Positions 1 through 12,674 of a DNA stretch of 36,609 nucleotides are shown piece by piece. How positions within the stretch are numbered: position 1 is the stretch's first letter; every line of letters starts with the position of its first letter. The notes under the pieces were generated by a model. It was not told the origin of the DNA and made no database searches. It worked only from the letters and a program-made list of their open reading frames with translations. Source of the stretch: Hofstenia miamia (Eukaryota > Xenacoelomorpha > Acoela); NCBI GenBank assembly GCA_004352715.1, contig SCFE01000052.1:1726476-1763084 (forward strand), read 5' to 3'. The position numbers were made by a program, and so were the translations under genes.

Positions 1-3000
1 ATATATATATATATATATATGGACATACATATATATATATAATCCCTGCTTTTTACATTAAGAAACCAAATATTTGAAATTGATTCTTTATCACAAACTA
101 AACGAATTATATAAACGCCTCCCTAATGTTTATCGAAAAGAGAAGTATCCTGCAAAAATGAACAAGGTGTGTTATGGTAGTTAACTATAACCTAGTACAC
201 ATGAGTAAAAAATTTCAAATGTGCAGGAATTTTATTAATCATGAGACTGTAATCAAAACTACATCTCAAAATTATCCAATTTACACTAGAGCTGTGTTGC
301 ATTCTTTCATCGCAATCTTTTCCTGATCTTAATAAACACTAAATTACTACCATAATTTTTATATAAGTATTTGAAAGGATTATGCTAGCAAGGAATATCT
401 ATGCGATGCCAACAAACTTAATGCCCACAGTCGACGACAATACATTTGTAACCGACATACAACAGTTACAGTAAACAATATAGATGTATTTTCTCTTTTG
501 TCTCTACACTACATTTAGCGTGGAATCGAAAACAAAAACAAAATCGTACAAAATTTGTATAATTTTTGAAAAATCACTTCGCTGAATAAGCCAAAATTTA
601 AATACAAGCTTTTATATGTTTAAAGTCGTACATAAACAATACGTTTGAACTATTTCTCTTACAATAACATTTTAAAAGCGAAGGCGAACAGTGCCTTTTA
701 GATGCATAGACATTACTAATGCTGTTCAGTTATATTACTGAGTAAATACTTTCTTAATTACGAGAAATGATTTTAATATGTGCTTGAGTAATGATGAAAA
801 GTAATAAAAAATATCGATATTGTTGCCTCGCACTTAACTGACGCAAACGCAGCAGAAAATGTTATCCATATTCAAAAGTTTGAAGCATAAAAATGAATGA
901 AATATAAAATACTGGAGCATAACTCAAATTGCTTCTAGAAATGGTGTTTGCAGTATTCTATATCCACAGCAATATCTGTTGTATTGAAGCTATCATGATA
1001 AAACTAATATAGCTTTTAGTATTAGGTACTACTATTTTTGTGTTACAATTTTCGTTAAACTACACAGTGAATGCATTTTATAGGATCACGTCATCGAAGA
1101 ATCCTTTGTAAAAAACAGATTTTACTATTTTTAAAATTGGGGACAACAGTTAAAAATACCATTGTAAAGTATAATAATGTCAAATAACATTATAATTAAG
1201 TAAATTCAGCATTTTATATTGATTTTAAGAATTTTTGCTTAGATTTACTTCAAAAAGCTTACAATTTCTCGAAGAAAAGTGGTTAAATAATTTTAAAGGT
1301 TGTTACTATACGTTGTAAATAAAGATCAGTAAACTCTGCGAATGGTTAATAAAATGGTTACACAAATCAAAATACGATCTAGTGTCAAGGTAAATATACA
1401 CATTATATTTTTAAATCATGACAATCACAAACACACGCGCCACGCACAAACCTATAAACACTTCATTAATATTTTTAAGCACAAACACATCAAATTTATG
1501 TAAATATATATAATTTTACATAAATATTGGAAAGAACGCTTAGTTAAAAATTTAATTTTTTTTTGTATATTTTGCACAACTATTTCTGAGTTTTATCTTG
1601 AAACAAATGTACCACTCATTTTGATCGGGATTGGCCGGTCAAGTCAATTTTATCAAATGTTAAATTTTTCTAAATGCATTATTTACTTTTGTAATGCCGT
1701 TTAACCAGTAACATGTGACAAATCCAATTGTTTCAGAAATGAGGTCGAGAAATATTTTAAGAAATTTTGTTCGAATTTTATAAACATTATATAGCTCTTG
1801 CCTGTGAAATATCTGACGACATACACAAATGCTTGCCTTAAATTCTATGTTCGTTCTCTTAACAAATGTGAATTGGAGACCAATGGCTAAACATAACCGG
1901 CCTTGATGTTGCGTTCTGTCAAAAATGACATTTCAAAAATTTAATTTTTTAAGCTATTTGTATTTAAAGAAAAACGTGGGGTCAGAAGAAATAATTCCTG
2001 ATAATTTATTAAGATGCCTTATCGCCTCGCAGTACCCGGCTGAAAATATTACAGAGACGCACGCTTTGCCCTAAAAGATGTAAATTTGTGCATGATCTCT
2101 TGAAAATTGTGTTAACATTCAATTTTAAACTTAATATTAAAACGATAGGATGGATAGGCTGATATTTTCTAACCGCTTTGTGAAAGTTTTGATTTTATTG
2201 TTTGTATTATAGTAATAAAAAATGACAAAAATCTTATATTCAAAAAGCTGATACTGGCAAAAATACACCAATATCCATATAACTAGCATACATCCGTAAT
2301 TTACTTAGTTATTCCAAAATTACGGTTACAATTATGTTTATTCATTTTTAAGGCAAGTAATTTATACATTTCCCTCGATGACCGTAAGAATAAAAGACGA
2401 CCGTTAGAATGACTTATAGTGGCAGCTGATTAAGCGGTATGAGGTCAATGAAATGCTTTAATTTCAGTTTTCGATTACATTAATACATTTAATAAACCTT
2501 AAAATTTAAACAACTATTAAGTGTTAACAAAATCAATGTTTTTTGTAATGCTAATGTAGAATCACTGGGTTGAATCTAGAGAGAACTTTGCCAGAGGTCG
2601 CTGAGGTGAGCATTTACTTTCTAGTCCGTTTCTGTTTAAGGTTACACCCACTGGAAAGTCAAACATTGCTTGGCCGGCGTTATTGCAAATCAGGGGACTC
2701 TAATATATAAACATATTGTTTCTAGGGAACACTGTATATGACGTCACCTAGAGTAGGCGGCTGGATGGTGCTTGTGTGCCATGGAATTTATGTGTTGGAA
2801 AAATGTAAACTTGTTTTTCTATATTAAAGCAATATTGTTTTTTGCCATTTATTATAACCATATTTGAAGGTCTCACAAATGATTGACTTGAGGCTGTAGT
2901 AAGCTTTTTTTTAATATTAAGATGTAAATTTTGAATTTCATGAAAAAATTTGCGCATTTATTTTAATAAAACATTTGATTTTATACAATTAAAAATGTAA

Positions 3001-5922
3001 TTTATATATATATAATTCTGCAATTATATAATGAGTTTAATGGTATCTTCAAACATTACTGGCACAGTTTTACTATTGGATATCTGTTATCCTTGAAATG
3101 ATTATTTAATTCTATAAATTAAAGAAATTAATAGTTAATACGTTTTGAGAACTTTTAAAATTTTTTCTTGTAGTATTACTATAAAGTTATTCAAAGACAA
3201 ATGCAGTTTTGATTTCCTTTTCTTGATATAACCCATTTCACTATGAAGTTATACTTCACACCTAGAATGTAAACTTAAAGTCTAAATTTTACAAAATTTT
3301 ATAGACCTAAACCCTAAACAATGAATTTTTAACATTTGATGACGTAAACCCTTAGCATGTTATTTGCCGCCAAAGTATGTGCCAAAAATGATTCACACTT
3401 TCCTAACAAAACCTAAATGATTCATATTTCGTTTTTGATATTACAAATTACCAATTTTAATGACCAAATCCATTGAGGAAAACAAATAAGCGTTACTCTT
3501 AGCAGTTATTACATAAACATGTTAAAAAAGCCACCATTTAAATATTGGAATTACACATAAAAAATTCATTACAATTTTATATTAGATCAAATTTGTTTCA
3601 GCTCAAAAAAACTTTTAACAAATTTGCAAAAAATGATTCTTACCAATTAACATTTTATCGGTTACATATACATAAAACAAAAATTTCGAAACAATATCGA
3701 GATTCTCGATGAAAGCACATTTCTCTGAAATATAATATAGAATCGAGTAAATTTCATTTTAAGTACTCTTTATTTAAACATTTTCAAAATTTTTTGAAAC
3801 TTTATAGCTCATTAAGGTGAAAAAAACTGGACATGCAAGAAACAAATAGTGCAATAACATTCATAAATTTAGTACCGTTTTCATGCAAACTACTTTTTGT
3901 ACACAAAAGCTTGGAATGACAATGGTAACAAAATATTCAGCAGCACATAAATTGCTGACTATTGTTAATAATAAATTGAATTCGATTAAATAACATTTAA
4001 TACATATAATACAATAGTAAATTTACTCTAACAAAGCTGATAATGCAAAATGAAACAGTTATCTTGATTTCGATTTTCGATATTAATTTTATCTGTTACA
4101 CTAGAAAATTTTTGAATTACAAAGAAAATTTGCAAATGTACTTTTTTAAAAAATTCTAACAAAATTCATTGAAAAAGATATTTGATTTGATTTTGGTTCT
4201 GGTTCTGGTTCAGTTAGTTCATTCCTATTACTATTAAATTTAATTAGGACACACCTCATACTTTCTTTTCTTGGTTTTCTGCGTTGAAGTTTACAAATAG
4301 TGACGAAACATATGTGTTATTAGTGCTTTACATATTGAAAGGCTATTATAAATGAATATTAACACCTAATATGGTAATTAAAACAGCGAGATTCGATATT
4401 TGAATAATGAATATCTAATGGTTTAAAGTATCCGCGATTCGAAAATCGTCTGATATGCTTCTTAGCCCTGTAATATAGCTAAAACTTTAGACTTAGAAAT
4501 TTTATTTTTTAATACTACAAATGAGAATGCAAGGAACCCTTTGAACTCTTCCATTGTTTATGTCTGATTGCTATCAACCACTGAAAAGGTTGAAATTAAT
4601 TTTTAGGTACTATACTAGTGGTATACATAAGTGACTCAATGAGATATATTTAATTTTGTTGCAATGATTGTGTAAAAAATTCTATTCTTTCTTAAAACGA
4701 CATTGGCAACATTGAAATAGCATTCATTGTCTTAATATAAAGAAAACTCTATTTTCATTTTTAAGTAATTTCGTTATTAAATTCCTAGTTTGTGTAGAAG
4801 GGTTTACGTTTCATCGTTTTAGCTTTTTAAGGGAATATTTTAAATTCGTATTTTTTAATATTGTGCAATGGAAATTTCAATTTTTTTCTGAAATTATTTT
4901 CCAATTTTGCACTCCGATAATTCCGCACACACTAAAGTATATATATATATATATATATATATCCAACAAAAGAATAAAATGAGTGACTATCAACTCTAAC
5001 CGAGAGATTGTGCTTGAAAAATTAATTGATAAATACTGATTTAAATCTCATAGAATTATATCGATTAGTGCAGTTCTTAGCTATCACTGTAATACCATTT
5101 GAATACGAGGTTATTGGAATGCGAAATTAGTTTAAATAAAAATACGTCTTTAAATAAGAAATTCAAATACGAGTATTAAAATACTATCCGCCTTCATCAA
5201 CCAAGAGTATTTAAATAGCCGTCCACACCATTCAGATAGTACTTTTAAAAATATCAGTATTTGTCTTGATCGCTTCAAACTTTCTTTGGATAAATGTGGT
5301 GTACAATTCTATCAATATATGGAATTTAGAAGTAAATGTATTCGAACTATATTTACCCCTATTCAGATGGCAATTAGAAAAATGATTCGTATATACAAGA
5401 CAAGAGATCTTCAATGGCGTATATTTGACGTGAAACTAACACATGACAATGTATGATGCAGTTTATATTTAAACTTTATCAAAATATATCTAATTTTACT
5501 ATGCATTTTAGAATCAAGTGATCTATTTATTCAAATTTCAATTCATAATGTCTATGAAATTGACTAATAACATCATGTATATAATTAATGTTAGACAAAA
5601 TGAACGTCCTGCAATTTTTGGTTATTTTCTAAAAACACTCATAGTTACAATTACCAATTATCTAGAAACAATCGTCCATAGTCACAATATGATGATCTAT
5701 AAGTAAATTATATTTATTAAAAATTTTTTATCTTAGCACCAATTTTTAAAAACAAACGAAGAAGCGATTCTACTTATTTATTTTTAGTGCTATTGATTGA
5801 ATTGTGAATATTTTATCCCGCAAACATTGAGCTGTTCGATTATGAAGTAGTTTTAATTTATGCATATCTTTTATAATTTTCTTTTGATTTTATAAGGTGT
5901 TGACCAAAGGCACAAATTATAA
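1..5922. other. Non-coding AT-rich stretch, no gene identified
   Basis: No open frame here is long enough or protein-like enough to support, and no exon could be linked in phase to the phosphatase exon at 5936. The missing 5' exons of that gene may lie here or further upstream. One weak candidate exon is around 2574-2607, ending in a GAG|GTGAGC donor-like sequence, but it is too short to call. The stretch starts with an (AT)n run at 1-20 and has another at 4938-4962. Confidence 0.6.
4938..4962. repeat. (AT)n microsatellite
   Basis: An uninterrupted alternating A/T run of about 25 bases. Similar runs are at 1-20, 12641-12671, 17703-17733, 21198-21229 and 22862-22880. Confidence 0.95.
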
Positions 5923-5935
5923 TTGTACAATTTAG

Positions 5936-6101
5936 CTTTTCGGATGCCTAAGCAGTTTGCTGCTGATAAATGTCTTACGAATGGGCACACACCAAATGAA
6001 CTGCTACATTATTTAAAATCGAAAAAAATCTCCGGACTCTTTGAGGAATACGATGAAATTTCATACGAGCTGCCTCCTATTTCTGAATTCTCAGCTTCCA
6101 G
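5936..6101 (+). CDS. PTPN9-like: PTP exon A: linker and helix before the catalytic domain
   Basis: The acceptor is ACAATTTAG|CT and the donor CCAG|GTTACA, which is a weak site. The exon begins with two bases that complete a codon, so an upstream exon must exist. An in-frame ATG at 5944 is unlikely to be the true start because the frame is open back to the acceptor. The exon encodes about 55 residues, including NELLHYLKSKK and GLFEEYDEI, the segment that precedes the PTP fold in Meg2-type enzymes. It ends with two bases of an Arg codon, completed by the first base of the exon at 8140. Confidence 0.8.
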
Positions 6102-9100
6102 GTTACAGAATTCATATAATTTCAAAATTTCTTCTATTTTTTACCTTTACACTCTACGAAAACAAAAATATCACTAGGACCATTCACTATGCATCAGATT
6201 AAGGGCAGGTTGAGGTAAACAATTGTGAATCTCACACGGTCTATTGAAAGTGCAATAATTGTCTAACCAACTACGCTAGAACATCAAGATTACCTTTATG
6301 TGAACGAAAATAGCTTCGAGTATTTCAAGGCCTTTCGTTATGCAACTTAAGCAACTAATTAAAATTGTATCCTAATTTAATATAGCTCCTAAAATACACA
6401 AAACAGATGTCAGCGTTTTATAAAAGCCACTGAGTTGAAGCAGCCACACTTAGTAGTTTACTCTGGACCACATTTTAGGATAATGCAAACCTTTCCAATT
6501 CAATTTACAAGTCTATCGTGAAAGTCCAGGTTAGTATTTCGAACATATGTCAAATTTCTACATTCCTTAAAATTAACTAGAACCATTAAAACAGAAAACG
6601 TACCACGAATTCAAACACCAAAGTGGTACAAATTATCGCTTCGTTTGGACAGAATAATCAAGGCAGGTAAATCCGGATAAGATCTATATTGGAAATTCAG
6701 ACTAAAACCCTGAATATATCAACATTATATTTTTCATTAATTTTAGCAGTGTTGTTGTGTTATAATAGTGTTTCGAAATGGAGTCGATTTTAAAATTGAC
6801 TTAGTTAAGCAACAGCTTGCGTATCTTTTCGATAAACAATGTAAAGAGATTTAAAACTATTTCACAAATTATTGATTACATTGCGATTAACCCTTTTGTA
6901 ATGATATTTTCTATCAAAGTGCTTGTCATTCCTACAACTAGTGCACCTAGTGAAGAATTTTTCTCGTCGAACAGTTTATGATCAATAAATTTAGATTTGC
7001 TTAAGCATTGGAAATTATTTTATGTTACACAGATAGACAATATATTTTGTACCGCGTTTTCTCACTTAACTTTTTAGTATACTTTCAATAAACATGTATT
7101 TTTCACGTTGCTTAGGATATAAAATACTATTTTAGCGTAACGAGGTTGCCCTACATTTTATTATTTCATGTATTACTAGTCAATGAGAGCATCTTGATTA
7201 AAACTTTGCAGATTGTGTGCAGGTGTAGAAAAACACTGCTGATTGCCTTATCGTTGACACATTTATATGAAAAATATGAGAAATTGTGACTTTTGAAGTA
7301 TGATAGTTAACCCGAACAAGGCAGGATAATTTTTTGATGCAAACTCAGCCCTGGTACAAAATGTAGCCCTACATGTGCAGTATGAACAAAATTTGATGCT
7401 TGAGAGGAGTTGATATCCGCGAATCCCGTTATACAAAAGCGTTATTTGGCGAAGGACGGGGTTTAGAACCTGATAGCACTTAGTTTTTGAGAGAAGTTGA
7501 CATCCGCAAACCCTGTTATAAAAACGCTGTAAATGAGATTATTTTACTCATTTTTGTAGCTTTTTTAGTAAGTTTTGAGGCATGCATTTTTTTCAAATCG
7601 AAAATAACTTTGTTGACCGTTGAATTTTTTTGCCAACAGCCTGCCCTTAAGCAATAACAATTCGGTTATATTTTATATCTGACCTTTCTAGTTTTCTACA
7701 TTTCATTTACTAAAGTATTTTAATTATTTTTATACCTATTCAAATATAGATGTGAATGTCTGTGGATTGCTTTTTGATGTAATGAATAATTTCAATCGCC
7801 TAAATCCCAATCATTTAATGAGATAAATTATGAATTGATATTTTAGAGTTATCGAATTCTGCTCGTTATATCGTTAATCTATGCATTTAATTTTTGAATA
7901 ATATGATTTGTACTAAACTAGGTCTTTTGATAATAAATCATTAATAAAAATATTTATCTTTATTACTACAATGCATGATTTTTGAATATTCACGTGTCGT
8001 TCTCATCTCACATTTGTATTACCTTTTGGAAATCAATTGAAAAGTATGCATGTATTTTAAGCTTTTAAATCTTCAAGTGTTTTTGTGGTTATAGTAACTT
8101 TTCTTGGATGAATTAATAGTTCAAATTTTCTAAGTTTAGGTTAAAATGTAATGTTGATAGAAATCGCTATCTGGATGTTCCTGCTTTGGACTCCTCGAGG
8201 GTTATTCTTAATTCAGAAAATGACTACATTAACGCCAATTTTGTAGATGGATTTGACCGTGAAAAAGCTTTTATTGTGACTCAAGGTCTGTTATAGAATA
8301 TTTTGCTAATTTATATATATTATGCGATTATAAAGTCAATATGGTCAATTTTTGTAGCATTGGTCAATAAAGTCAATAGTCATAGATTTTTATAAATATC
8401 ATATATAATAGCATAGGCCACGGCACTAACTTTGAGGGTGCCATTGCCAATTGAAGAGAGAGAACTAAAACAAATCGCGCGATGCGATAAATGAGTTTAT
8501 TTTCCCTTTTCTCTCTAGCGTTAACATGTCAGATTCTACGTCGTTCACAAGGAATAAAACTGCAGTGCGTAGACAGAACTGAGACAAACGAAAGAGATGA
8601 GAAATCCAAAATTCCGCCTTCAATAAGTTTATCGACGTCCTATCACTAAGCGGATCTACCCTTGTCTGCGTGTCATATTGTGGCTGACGAATCACTGTTG
8701 TCTAATATTTAGCATAAATATCGATAATCATTTAGCCATCTTTACCTGAGTTGTGCATCGATCACTCATTCGCTACATGAAATTTTACTAGATCATGTCA
8801 AAATGCCCAAGGTGAAAGCAACTCTCCGACAGAAAGCACATTCTTTTAAAAACAAATTTCCTGAAGAATTCAGACTGGCGCCAATGAACTATTTTGCGTT
8901 TTATGTGAAAAGGTTGTCACACGTGAAAAATGATATTTTGTTGAAAACACAGATCTGCAAGTATACATGCACGAAAGCTTAATCAACGTTTAGCAAATCA
9001 AAGTAAACACAACTGTGTTCCATCCTCGTCAGGTAAATAAGCTTTTTTACATTTTCGTCAGGATCCATTTAAAGAATTATCGGTTCAGTGCTTGCTGGAG

Positions 9101-12100
9101 GTGCATATTCCGGTCAATAAACTGAGGCATCCAAGAGCAAAGAAACTTGCTGATTATTGCCGACGTGATTTGCCTTCGGTATCATCTGCTCGACGTATTG
9201 TTCAGTCGAGATTAAAATTGACGATGTTAAGAGAAAACTTAACGACCGGAACATTTTCGTAATTTCGGTTGAAATCTGCTGCAAAAATTTGAAATTCGTG
9301 AATGTCATGGTTGGATGCCTTGGCGAACCACGTAAAACATATTTAGTCTCTTCTAAAGCTATTCAAAAAGTTTATTCGAATGTTTTAAGAATAGTAGATG
9401 ACGCGATGACAATGATGATGCTCCGTATATGATCCGTTGCGGACTAACTTTGAAATCTTTGATCCAAAGCTTTGGCATTTCACTTGCCTAGCTCACTTAA
9501 TACACAATTGCTCAGAAAGAGTTCGCTGTACTTTTGGCGCCATTGACAATCTTATTGCAATAGTAAAATCGGCAACTGTTAAAAATCGGTCACGGTTGAA
9601 CATGTTCGAGAAAATTGGTGCTCCGCCACAATACATTCTGACAAGATGGACATCATGGCTCGAATCATCCTCAGACAATTTCAATGAAGTCAAAACAAAT
9701 GTATTGATGATGTTTTTTAAAAAATGCTCATAACAGAATTACAAGTATAAATCAAAACATATTTTCCGATGATATGAGCGTTTTGGCACTAATTTGTTGT
9801 TTTTAGGCGCCTATAATGTGAAGAAATTTTTGATATGATTATGCAAATGATCACGCTAAAAATAAATGCGGTTATANNNNNNNNNNNNNNNNNNNNNNNN
9901 NNNNNNNNNNNNNNNNNNNNNNNNNNNNNNNNNNNNNNNNNNNNNNNNNNNNNNNNNNNNNNNNNNNNNNNNNNNNNNNNNNNNNNNNNNNNNNNNNNNN
10001 NNNNNNNNNNNNNNNNNNNNNNNNNNNNNNNNNNNNNNNNNNNNNNNNNNNNNNNNNNNNNNNNNNNNNNNNNNNNNNNNNNNNNNNNNNNNNNNNNNNN
10101 NNNNNNNNNNNNNNNNNNNNNNNNNNNNNNNNNNNNNNNNNNNNNNNNNNNNNNNNNNNNNNNNNNNNNNNNNNNNNNNNNNNNNNNNNNNNNNNNNNNN
10201 NNNNNNNNNNNNNNNNNNNNNNNNNNNNNNNNNNNNNNNNNNNNNNNNNNNNNNNNNNNNNNNNNNNNNNNNNNNNNNNNNNNNNNNNNNNNNNNNNNNN
10301 NNNNNNNNNNNNNNNNNNNNNNNNNNNNNNNNNNNNNNNNNNNNNNNNNNNNNNNNNNNNNNNNNNNNNNNNNNNNNNNNNNNNNNNNNNNNNNNNNNNN
10401 NNNNNNNNNNNNNNNNNNNNNNNNNNNNNNNNNNNNNNNNNNNNNNNNNNNNNNNNNNNNNNNNNNNNNNNNNNNNNNNNNNNNNNNNNNNNNNNNNNNN
10501 NNNNNNNNNNNNNNNNNNNNNNNNNNNNNNNNNNNNNNNNNNNNNNNNNNNNNNNNNNNNNNNNNNNNNNNNNNNNNNNNNNNNNNNNNNNNNNNNNNNN
10601 NNNNNNNNNNNNNNNNNNNNNNNNNNNNNNNNNNNNNNNNNNNNNNNNNNNNNNNNNNNNNNNNNNNNNNNNNNNNNNNNNNNNNNNNNNNNNNNNNNNN
10701 NNNNNNNNNNNNNNNNNNNNNNNNNNNNNNNNNNNNNNNNNNNNNNNNNNNNNNNNNNNNNNNNNNNNNNNNNNNNNNNNNNNNNNNNNNNNNNNNNNNN
10801 NNNNNNNNNNNNNNNNNNNNNNNNNNNNNNNNNNNNNNNNNNNNNNNNNNNNNNNNNNNNNNNNNNNNNNNNNNNNGGTATCCTGGCTCAGATGGAGTAT
10901 TTCAACAAGACAATGCTCCATGTCATAAGAGCAAACGGGCGATGGAAGAATTTCGTGTCAACAATATTACCGTCATGGATTGACCTCCGTCTTCCCCGGA
11001 TATCAACCCCATAGAGAATCTGTGGGGAATAGTGAAGAAACGAATTCTGAAGACGAAGCCGAAATCAAAAAATGAGATTATTACTGGATTCTTCAGTGTG
11101 GCATAACGATGATGAGATATTGAACATCATGCAATCGTTGGTGAAATCGATGCCACGACGTGTGAGCGCATTGATCGATTCTCGTGGATTTCATACGAAA
11201 TACTGAAGTCTTTTTCGTGAAACTGAGCCTTTCCTGTAAAATATTGTTATCATGCAGTATGATCATTCTGTGTTTTTCATATAGTTTTTCATGTAGTTGT
11301 AGCATGTTGTTAACATGCAGTTATCAAACACAAACATAGACTTTTATGTGTCATTTTCTTTGAAATGTCGGGTGTTTAAAACTTGCTGTCTCGTACTGTA
11401 AGTGGCTAGGAAACCTGTGATTCGAGTCAGTCCTTTAAAATTCGAGTCGGGTCGGATTTCTAATCTCTATTCTTGTCTACGCACATCTGTGGTAATGAGG
11501 TTTTAACATGATTTAATATAAATGACACTTTTTGTTAACAAATTAAAAACAATCCAACCTTAATCTTGTATCCAGGAAAGAGAGGTTACCAACGTAATAT
11601 CAGTGAATTCTAACAGGTTGATGCTAGTTGCGATCATTCGCTTGACACGCTAGAAATTATGGTTGAATCCAAATGAGCCGGAAGGAATTTTTTTGTAGAA
11701 GCAATTTTAAGTAAGAATACTGTTTTTTTGGGATTTCGTAATTCTTAAGGCAGGTGCAGTCCTAGAATGTTTTCAATGGGTTGTGGTTCTATTATTTTTA
11801 TATTATTCCAAAAGTATAATTTGCAATCTGTGCAAAATATAATCATATCTTTCAAAAATTACAATGATTTTTGAGATTCTCTACAAAAAATTGAATGCGA
11901 TAATATAATACAAAATTGTCTATCTAAAATACATAAAGTTCACTATTAGTTTGGTTGTTCATTAAAATTTGATTTGTAATTTGATGTTACTTAATTACTA
12001 TTTTATTCGGCTATACTTGAATTTTGATGTTGAACTATTATTTTAAAATTTTTTTCGTTTGCTCTATGTTGATGCATCTCCGTTTGCAAGTGGCCATTTT

Positions 12101-12640
12101 AGATGCTCATTAATGAACAATCAAATTTATTTTGAATAGATAATTTTGTAAAATATTATATTACCGCCTTTAATTTTAACCTGATGAAGCAAGCAACTTT
12201 AAGATGCTAAACGCGTTGTTAAATTTACATTTTATTTTTATTATGCTTCAAATATGCAGCTCAAAGATTGGGGACAGCCGTCCTTCCTGTTTAGCTAACA
12301 AATAACCATATTAGAGCGACTTAGTAATTAAATTTTCTAACAGTAACAGACGCATTTTATGCTGCATATTTGACCTTCTTATGTAAAATTTAAATGAAGA
12401 AAGGGCATGACGCAATTCGAAAAATCGTAAAAAAATTTATTATTAAAATTATTTTTTACCGTTTATCCAACATCCCAGTCTAAAGTTCAAAAATATAATT
12501 ATAGAATACTACTAATATATATATATCTGTCTCNNNNNNNNNNNNNNNNNNNNNNNNNNNNNNNNNNNNNNNNNNNNNNNNNNNNNNNNNNNNNNNNNNN
12601 NNNNNNNNNNNNNNNNNNNNNNNNNNNNNNNNNNNNNNNN

Positions 12641-12674
<34 letters not shown>

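Noticed and set aside
2748-2957. 69-residue - strand frame
   Set aside because: Composition is random-like, there are no splice or start signals, and it resembles no family.
9835-11014. Apparent 350-380-residue open frames
   Set aside because: They consist almost entirely of untranslatable N and reflect the 1000-N gap. Only the Tc1 segment after 10877 is real.
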